Assembly (NCBI GenBank): GCA_964584245.1 | Contig: CAZOZK010000014.1 | Span: 1 to 16,806 of the forward strand | DNA: 16,806 nucleotides | Reading direction: 5' to 3' | Source: CAZOZK01 sp964584245 | GTDB lineage: Bacteria; Patescibacteriota; Microgenomatia; UBA1400; PJMF01 | Shown: positions 11,978-16,806 of the stretch, piece by piece | Position numbering within the stretch: position 1 is the stretch's first letter | How the letters are laid out: every line of letters starts with the position of its first letter | Made by a program: the position numbers and the translations under genes | The notes under the pieces: generated by a model | What the model was told of the DNA's origin: nothing | The model's input: only the letters and a program-made list of their open reading frames with translations | Database searches by the model: none

Positions 11978-12667
11978 ATGAATTCCGCGAATGCTGCACA
12001 TCAAAGTGAACAACTGGCTGAGTTGTATGCGTCTATCGAAGCGCAAGCTGCACAACAAGCACTTCCTCTGGCCAAGAAAGCAGAAGATATAGTTCCTGGA
12101 GAAGGCTCTCCAACCGCCCAAGTCCTTTTTATTGGTGAGGCACCTGGAGAGCAAGAGGCTAAACAACGACGGCCGTTTGTAGGAAGATCTGGTCAGCTGT
12201 TACGAAAACATATCTCACAAATTGGTTTGGATGCGCAGCTTTTTTACATTGCCAATGTGGTCAAAGTGAGGCCACCGGAAAATCGTGATCCCAGCTTAGA
12301 CGAGATTGAGGCCTATCGGCCATTTTTAGAAAAAGAGATTGAAATTATCTCGCCACGCTTAATTGCAACTCTAGGTAGATTTAGCATGGCAGCTTTTTTG
12401 CCAGATGTAAAAATTTCTCAGGTTCATGGCCGACTTCATAAAGTGACGTATAACGGCGTCAAGTATTTCGTGTTGCCGTTGTATCATCCGGCGGCGGCGC
12501 TGAGAAATGGCAATATGTTAGCATCTTTTCAAGAGGATTTTAAAAAAATCCCCAAAATTTTGGAGTGGATTGAGCAGCAAAAATCATCGGTTTCTGAAAA
12601 CAAAAAACCATCAGATGACCAAACACAAAATCTCGAGAGCGAAATCCTCGCAACTTTGCTACAATGA
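11978..12667 (+). CDS. Family 4-type uracil-DNA glycosylase without Fe-S cysteines
   Basis: A uracil-DNA glycosylase of the family 4 fold, which removes uracil from DNA at the start of base excision repair. Marks are the first active-site motif FIGEAPGEQEAKQRRPFVGRSG (51-72), NVVKVRPPENRDP (93-105), IATLGRF (129-135), the HGRLH segment, and the second motif LYHPAAALR (168-176). Family 4 enzymes normally carry a [4Fe-4S] cluster held by four cysteines (an N-terminal pair, the C of VKCRPP and one about 15 residues later). Here the protein has no cysteine at all: V97 and Y113 stand at the latter two places and the N-terminal pair is absent. The active-site residues are kept, so glycosylase activity is likely. 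The tail after about 200 is Ser/Glu/Gln-rich. The start ATG follows an extended -10 by 6 bases. Confidence 0.9.
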   Translation: MNSANAAHQSEQLAELYASIEAQAAQQALPLAKKAEDIVPGEGSPTAQVLFIGEAPGEQEAKQRRPFVGRSGQLLRKHISQIGLDAQLFYIANVVKVRPPENRDPSLDEIEAYRPFLEKEIEIISPRLIATLGRFSMAAFLPDVKISQVHGRLHKVTYNGVKYFVLPLYHPAAALRNGNMLASFQEDFKKIPKILEWIEQQKSSVSENKKPSDDQTQNLESEILATLLQ

Positions 12668-12703
12668 GGAGTATATAGAGGCGAATCTAGATTAAAACGA
12701 TAT

Positions 12704-13525
12704 ATGATTTCATTTTTATTTTTAATTCCATTATTAGCGATTGGCACATCAATTGGGATATATCAACTCAACGGGAAAAAAGAAGTACTCAAACTTGATT
12801 TGGTACAATTTTTTTACGCATTTGTTCTGGCACCCATTCTTTTTGTGTGGACTAAAAGTGTATTATTTTTCATCTTAAATTCTGAGGTAACTATTTCACT
12901 AACCGACGGTGAAATTTTTCTATTTGATACCATGTACAGCACACTTTTTATATATGTGTTTGCTTTTATTGTGATGCACTCACTTACCAAAAGTATTAAT
13001 CTCAAAGTTGGACGAGATCCATTTCACGATATTTTTAAACATTCGGAATATTTTCATTTGTGGATTTCTCACGTAGTAGCATTTTTGGGAATTGCGGTAT
13101 TGGTAAGTATTTTAGGGTTAGTAAATAGTATTTTTCCTCTGGAGTTAGCATTGAGTCATTATTTTGTCTATGGATTTAGTGTTTCAGGGTTTCTGAGCGG
13201 ACTGGGAATTTTTCTTGGCATTTGGTTATCTGATCCAAAACAAGAGCGCGCTGATTTTATGCGTCTCATGAAAATTATGTATGGTGTATTTTTGATTTTG
13301 CATATTATTTTTTATTTTGTATTTAGTCCTGGATTTGATACAAGTCATGCAATATATTGGTCAAGCTCATCACTATTTGCAGCATTTGTCATCTGTTCAT
13401 TTTTTGCGTATAAATCAGAAACTGCCCAAACGGTGTTTGAAAAAATATCTAACAAATTAAAACACAACAGTTGGGACACACGAGTACAATTATTTAATGG
13501 AAACAGTAAAAAAGCAAAAAGGTAG
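12704..13525 (+). CDS. Polytopic membrane protein, about 7 TM segments, unknown
   Basis: Not recognised. 273 aa with hydrophobic segments at about 3-20, 36-58, 75-95, 118-143, 152-174, 187-207 and 216-236, and a basic cytoplasmic-type tail (SNKLKHNSWDTR... KKAKR). The loop before the fourth segment holds DPFHDIFKHSEYFHLW, with four histidines, and the loop after the fifth is acidic/basic (SDPKQERADFMRLMK). No transporter, rhodopsin or transferase motif could be named. The start is the ATG after a short AT-rich stretch, and there is no SD (a GAGG lies over 30 bases upstream). The gap to RNase J is only about 29 bases, so they may share an mRNA. The gene is more AT-rich than its neighbours, as membrane genes often are. 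Confidence 0.8.
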   Translation: MISFLFLIPLLAIGTSIGIYQLNGKKEVLKLDLVQFFYAFVLAPILFVWTKSVLFFILNSEVTISLTDGEIFLFDTMYSTLFIYVFAFIVMHSLTKSINLKVGRDPFHDIFKHSEYFHLWISHVVAFLGIAVLVSILGLVNSIFPLELALSHYFVYGFSVSGFLSGLGIFLGIWLSDPKQERADFMRLMKIMYGVFLILHIIFYFVFSPGFDTSHAIYWSSSSLFAAFVICSFFAYKSETAQTVFEKISNKLKHNSWDTRVQLFNGNSKKAKR

Positions 13526-13554
13526 TTATCGTTTTGCAAACAGAAAGGTTTTTT

Positions 13555-15222
13555 ATGTCAGCACTTTCAATGATACCGCTTGGCGGTATGGGAAAAGTTA
13601 CCCAGAACATGTATTTGTACATGTTTGAAAAGGAAATATTAATTGTGGATTGTGGAATTGGATTTCCCGATATTCAACAACCAGGTGCGGATATTCTGAT
13701 TCCTGATACACAATATTTACATGGATTGCTCGACAGAGGATACAAAATTGTTGGTATGATCTTGACCCACGGTCACGACGATCACATTGCTGCAACGCCG
13801 TATATTTTGCCAGAGTTTCCCAATGATTTTCCTATTTTTGGATCGCCGCTCACCGCGGGATTTGCTCAAAATCGCATGAGCGATGGTGGCGTGAATCGAA
13901 CTATGGAAGTGTTACGAGATCACGAATGGTACAAAGCTGGCGAGAATTTTGAGTTTTCCTGTCATGCAGTAACTCACTCGGTGCCTGATACTAAACATTT
14001 TTTCATCCGAACTCCACAAGGTATGGCCTATCACGGAACTGACTTTAAGATCGATAAAACTCCAGTTGATGGTGTGACCTTGGCCGAAGATCGCATTCGC
14101 GAAGTTATCGCCAGCGAGCCAGTTATGTTTATGACTATGGACTGTTTGCGCGTGGAACGCAGAAAGTGGGTGCCATCTGAATCTGCAACTGGTCCAGTGA
14201 TTCATGAACAAATGCAAAATGTAGCTGGAAAAGTGATTGTTACCTTGATGAGTTCACACATTCACAGAATTCAACAAGTAGTTGATGCAGCCGCCCAAAT
14301 GGGACGAAAAGTTGCGTTTGTGGGACGCTCAGTTGAGCAAAATGTAGATGTAGCACTTAGTTTGGAGTTGTTGCACTTGCCACAGGGAATTCAAGTTGAT
14401 AAACGCGATATCGCTGGCATGCGCGACGATGAATTGGTGATTATTATTGCGGGAAGTCAGGGACAAGAAGGGTCTTCGTTGGTGCGAGCCGTGTACGGCG
14501 AGCACAGAGCGGTACAAATTACTAATCGCGATAAAGTTATTTTTTCTGCTGATGCAATTCCTGGCAATGAAATTCCTTACTATCAAGCAATTGATGAACT
14601 TTCGCGAAATGGAGTTGATGTCGTGTATCCTGATATCGTCGCAGATCTGCATGAATCCGGACACGCATCCGCTGAAGAACAAAAATACTTGCTGAACTTG
14701 ATTCACCCAGAGTTGGTAATGCCAATTGGTGGAGCAGATCGACACAGAGCAAAGTTCCTGGAATTTGTCGCTGATGAAATTGGGTTCCCTCGAAACAAAG
14801 TCGTGGTGCCAAAGCATGGCGAAGTTATTTCAATTGGTGAGGGGTTCACCAAAGTTATCGACAAAGCTTTGATTTTGCCTCGAATTGTGGATGGTCTTGG
14901 TATTGGAGACGTCGGGCCAAAGGTGTTGGGCGAGCGAAAAGTACTCGGCGGTGCTGGAATGATAGTGGTCGTAGTGCCTCGTCATAAAGGTGTCCTCGAT
15001 GTTGCGAATATTCGCGTCATTTCCCGAGGATTTGTCTTCTTGCAAGAAGCGCAAGATGTCATTCGCTTTATCGAAGAAGAAACCAAACACATGATTGATG
15101 AGCTGCAAGCCGCATCAACTGATGACGAGTTACTCAAGAAAATTGAGCGAAAATTGGCCAAGAAATTGTATACAGCCATTCGTCGTGAGCCGTTGATCAT
15201 TGCTGAGATTTTGGAGATGTAG
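13555..15222 (+). CDS. rnj: Ribonuclease J
   Basis: A metallo-beta-lactamase/beta-CASP ribonuclease with endo- and 5'-to-3' exonuclease activity, central to mRNA turnover and rRNA maturation. 555 aa is full length. Zinc-site motifs are THGHDDH (71-77, H72, H74, D76, H77), a later His in VTHSVPDT, the Asp in YHGTDFKID, and DLHESGHAS toward the C-terminal half. The beta-CASP region has SSHIHRIQQVV, VGRSVEQN and GSQGQEGSSLVRAVYGEHR. The C-terminal RREPLIIAEILEM matches the family's end. The start is ATG 13555, with AGAAAGG ending 6 bases before it; an in-frame TTG at 13534 is less likely. RNase J can degrade 5'-end-processed RNAs, so it is a natural partner for hammerhead-cleaved 5'-OH fragments (inference only). 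The stop overlaps a dispersed repeat. Confidence 0.95.
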   Translation: MSALSMIPLGGMGKVTQNMYLYMFEKEILIVDCGIGFPDIQQPGADILIPDTQYLHGLLDRGYKIVGMILTHGHDDHIAATPYILPEFPNDFPIFGSPLTAGFAQNRMSDGGVNRTMEVLRDHEWYKAGENFEFSCHAVTHSVPDTKHFFIRTPQGMAYHGTDFKIDKTPVDGVTLAEDRIREVIASEPVMFMTMDCLRVERRKWVPSESATGPVIHEQMQNVAGKVIVTLMSSHIHRIQQVVDAAAQMGRKVAFVGRSVEQNVDVALSLELLHLPQGIQVDKRDIAGMRDDELVIIIAGSQGQEGSSLVRAVYGEHRAVQITNRDKVIFSADAIPGNEIPYYQAIDELSRNGVDVVYPDIVADLHESGHASAEEQKYLLNLIHPELVMPIGGADRHRAKFLEFVADEIGFPRNKVVVPKHGEVISIGEGFTKVIDKALILPRIVDGLGIGDVGPKVLGERKVLGGAGMIVVVVPRHKGVLDVANIRVISRGFVFLQEAQDVIRFIEEETKHMIDELQAASTDDELLKKIERKLAKKLYTAIRREPLIIAEILEM

Positions 15223-15241
15223 TTCGACAGTCGAGCAGTCT
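15222..15241 (+). repeat. Dispersed palindromic repeat, copy 1 (after RNase J)
   Basis: GTTCGACAGTCGAGCAGTCT, beginning at the last base of the rnj stop codon. It matches 15813-15834 apart from a 2-base CC gap and one A/G change. Its core, TTCGAC...GTCGA, is self-complementary. Confidence 0.6.
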
Positions 15242-15288
15242 AGGCTGGACTAGTGAATTGTTGTGCCGAGTGTAGTATCATGAAGCAT

Positions 15289-16806
15289 ATGGGTCGACGA
15301 AAGAAGCGAAAACCATTCAAAATTAAGATCAAAACTGAGACTTTGCAGTCAGTTGCTGCTGTGGTGTCGTTTATGTTTGGGTTGTTGGTGGTGATTTCTT
15401 TCTCTGGCCAAGGCTTATTTTTGCAAGCATTTAATGCGTACTTGATTGAAAAAATTGGGATTGGCTTATTATTCTTGCCGTTTGTATGTATTTCTTCTGG
15501 ATTAGTCTTACTGCGCACGCAGTGGGCGTGGTCGAAGCCAAATATTTTGCTTGGTACGTTGTTGTTGATGGGTGGAACCATGGGCAGCGCGCAGGCAGGG
15601 AGTATTGGCACGAGTTTTTTTGAGAATTTGGCTGCGCTGATTTCGTATGCGGGTAGTTATGTGGTGTTTGGGACGATGGTTGTGGTTGGAATGTTGATTA
15701 TTTCGGAATTGTCTATTCATGAATTAGCGCAAGCGATGAGTGAGTACTTTAGGCAGCGCGCGGAGCGCGCTGCCGCAAAACACGCCCTCCAAGCAGAAAA
15801 CGCTGCGCAAGGGTTCGACCCAGTCGAACAGTCTCAATCTAAAGGTTTTCAAATTCCTCGTCTGTCATTTCCATTTGGAAAATCAAAATCAACTGAAGAG
15901 GAAGAAAGTTTCACCGTTAACGATAACTCCAAAGCTGCTGAGTTGGCCGACGAGCTCGCTGGCACTGCCGTCATAACTGGCACTGGTGCTGGTGCGGCCG
16001 CTGCCGCGGCCGCCCTTCGAACATCCGACATCGCCGGCATGACCAAAATTGGCTTATCCAGTGCGAACCCAGCAGAAGCAGGAGCGGTGGCAACTGCTTC
16101 AGGTGGCCAATCCAAAAACTCATCATCCCAAAAAGGCTCTCCAGAACTCACACCAGACACTTCAACTCAAAACATAGTGCCAATTGTCTGGGAGTATCCA
16201 CCTCTTTCACTGCTTTCAAACAAAGGTGGGGGCGAAGCTGACCGTGGCGACGTCAAATCAAACGCTGCAATCATCGAACAAACACTCGATTCCTTTGGCA
16301 TCAAAGCCAAAGTGGTCGAGGTCAATTATGGCCCTTCCGTCACCCAGTATGGGTTGGACATTACTCGAGGTACTAAGCTCTCAAAAATCACTGGACTTGC
16401 AACTGACTTAGCGCTCGCGCTGGCTGCACCAACTGGTCAAATCCGCATCGAGGCGCCAATCGCTGGTCGTTCGTTGGTTGGTATCGAAGTGCCAAACATG
16501 TCGGCTCAGTATGTGACCTTGCGCCAAATGTTGTCTTCGCCTGCTATGAAAACTCACAAATCCAAGTTGGCTGTTGCTCTTGGGATTGATGTATCAGGCA
16601 AACCAATCATCACCGATATTGCCAAAATGCCACATATGCTGATTGCTGGAGCCACTGGTAGTGGAAAATCTGTGGCGATCAACACCTTTTTGTGTTCCAT
16701 TTTGTTCCGCGCAAGCCCGAGTGAGGTCAAATTAATTTTGGTCGACCCAAAGCGTGTCGAGCTCACTGGCTACAACGATATTCCTCATTTGCTTACTCCT
16801 GTTATT
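15289..16806 (+). CDS. ftsK: FtsK/SpoIIIE DNA translocase, N-terminal part (runs off the window)
   Basis: 506 codons with no stop up to the window edge. The motor protein pumps DNA for chromosome segregation at the division septum. The N-terminus is basic (GRRKKRKPFKIKIK) and followed by about four transmembrane segments (roughly 20-41, 53-76, 84-103, 113-139). A low-complexity linker at about 150-300 is rich in Ala, Ser and Gly, with a poly-Ala run. The motor region shows the alpha/beta part (KVVEVNYGPSVTQYGLDI near 340; VGIEVPN near 395), Walker A GATGSGKS (454-461) and Walker B LILVDPKR (482-489). The Walker B helix and the C-terminal gamma DNA-reading domain lie beyond the window. ATG 15289 follows a -10-like TATCAT (15276-15281), with no SD. 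The linker hosts three palindromes (15752, 15813, 15994), all kept in frame. Confidence 0.97.
   Translation, partial: MGRRKKRKPFKIKIKTETLQSVAAVVSFMFGLLVVISFSGQGLFLQAFNAYLIEKIGIGLLFLPFVCISSGLVLLRTQWAWSKPNILLGTLLLMGGTMGSAQAGSIGTSFFENLAALISYAGSYVVFGTMVVVGMLIISELSIHELAQAMSEYFRQRAERAAAKHALQAENAAQGFDPVEQSQSKGFQIPRLSFPFGKSKSTEEEESFTVNDNSKAAELADELAGTAVITGTGAGAAAAAAALRTSDIAGMTKIGLSSANPAEAGAVATASGGQSKNSSSQKGSPELTPDTSTQNIVPIVWEYPPLSLLSNKGGGEADRGDVKSNAAIIEQTLDSFGIKAKVVEVNYGPSVTQYGLDITRGTKLSKITGLATDLALALAAPTGQIRIEAPIAGRSLVGIEVPNMSAQYVTLRQMLSSPAMKTHKSKLAVALGIDVSGKPIITDIAKMPHMLIAGATGSGKSVAINTFLCSILFRASPSEVKLILVDPKRVELTGYNDIPHLLTPVI
15752..15774 (+). repeat. GC-rich perfect palindrome in ftsK linker
   Basis: GGCAGCGCGC, loop GGA, GCGCGCTGCC: 10-bp perfect arms, encoding RQRAERAAA at the start of the disordered linker, where insertion costs little. 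Confidence 0.7.
15813..15834 (+). repeat. Dispersed palindromic repeat, copy 2 (in ftsK linker)
   Basis: GTTCGAC-CCA-GTCGAAC (15813-15829, 7-bp perfect arms) followed by AGTCT, matching the sequence after rnj at 15222-15241. Here it is translated (FDPVEQ and neighbours) without breaking the frame. Confidence 0.65.
15994..16013 (+). repeat. Paired GCGGCCGC palindromes (poly-Ala codons)
   Basis: GCGGCCGC-TGCC-GCGGCCGC, two 8-base palindromes that can also pair with each other (8-bp arms, 4-base loop). They encode the alanine run of the FtsK linker, so codon choice for alanine may explain part of it. Confidence 0.5.

Noticed and set aside
14329..14817. 162-codon minus-strand frame within RNase J
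   Set aside because: Antisense shadow of a strongly conserved gene; no promoter, SD or recognisable motifs.
15117..15147. A second hammerhead-like core (CTGATGA, then GAG...CTC, then GAAA) within RNase J
   Set aside because: Stem II does not abut the core (extra C and AA, so no G10.1-C11.1 pair), no stem I or III is found, and it lies in conserved coding sequence.
15240..15288. TGTAGTATCAT before ftsK as another extended -10
   Set aside because: TATCAT is a passable -10 but lacks TG at the right spacing and a -35, so it was not listed as a promoter.
1..16806. UGA recoding as in Gracilibacteria/Absconditabacteria
   Set aside because: TGA ends sufU and the ferredoxin reductase at the expected family C-termini and no gene has in-frame TGA.
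1..16806. CRISPR array, tRNA, rRNA, transposase or integrase
   Set aside because: None seen on either strand: no evenly spaced repeats, no cloverleaf or rRNA core sequence. TAACAAGGT at 1320-1328 resembles a 16S 3'-end word, but the surrounding sequence does not match.

Overview
The window reads like a Patescibacteria/CPR-type bacterial genome. Genes are packed almost entirely on the + strand and start with or without a Shine-Dalgarno (SD) sequence. Several families appear in reduced form: a Lon-like AAA+ protein with no protease domain, a cysteine-free family 4 uracil-DNA glycosylase, and RNase J. TGA works as a stop (for example at 3954-3956 and 5367-5369), so this is not a UGA-recoding lineage. 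The phylum within CPR cannot be fixed from the sequence.

Layout. 1-84 is the 3' end of a SufB/SufD-type scaffold gene. 85-2274 is an AT-rich accessory block that separates it from sufS. It holds two unrecognised small ORFs, divergently arranged (512->87 and 640->1044), and then a self-contained transcription unit. That unit has a consensus sigma70-type promoter (1159-1187), a roughly 280-nt structured leader, a gene for a small secreted protein (1478-2062) and an intrinsic terminator (2068-2114). Just beyond the terminator, at 2146-2198, lies a textbook type III hammerhead ribozyme core with all three stems perfectly paired. This is the most striking non-coding element in the window.

2275-7870 carries Fe-S and redox genes: sufS, sufU, a YjjX-type ITPase/XTPase, a ferredoxin-NADP(H) reductase, a three-cysteine ferredoxin, a DsbA-like thiol oxidoreductase, a membrane-anchored protein with an RskA-like domain, a 69-aa small protein ending at a strong terminator, and a SufT-like DUF59 protein. 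The reductase/ferredoxin pair is well placed to feed electrons to the Suf machinery or to another Fe-S process.

7892-10842 is a sugar-phosphate/nucleotide block: RpiB, an Rpe-like TIM barrel with one metal ligand replaced, a LOG-family phosphoribohydrolase and a PfkB-family kinase. Together these could move ribose from nucleotides into pentose-phosphate intermediates. 10890-16806 holds the Lon-like ATPase, the cysteine-free UDG, a polytopic membrane protein, RNase J and the N-terminal two-thirds or so of an FtsK/SpoIIIE translocase that runs off the window end.

Two genome-wide habits are visible. First, extended -10 promoters (TGNTANNNT, with TGATACAAT three times) sit so close to start codons that many mRNAs should be leaderless or nearly so. 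Second, short perfect palindromes, some GC-rich and one a dispersed GTTCGAC/GTCGAAC type, are embedded in otherwise ordinary coding sequence.
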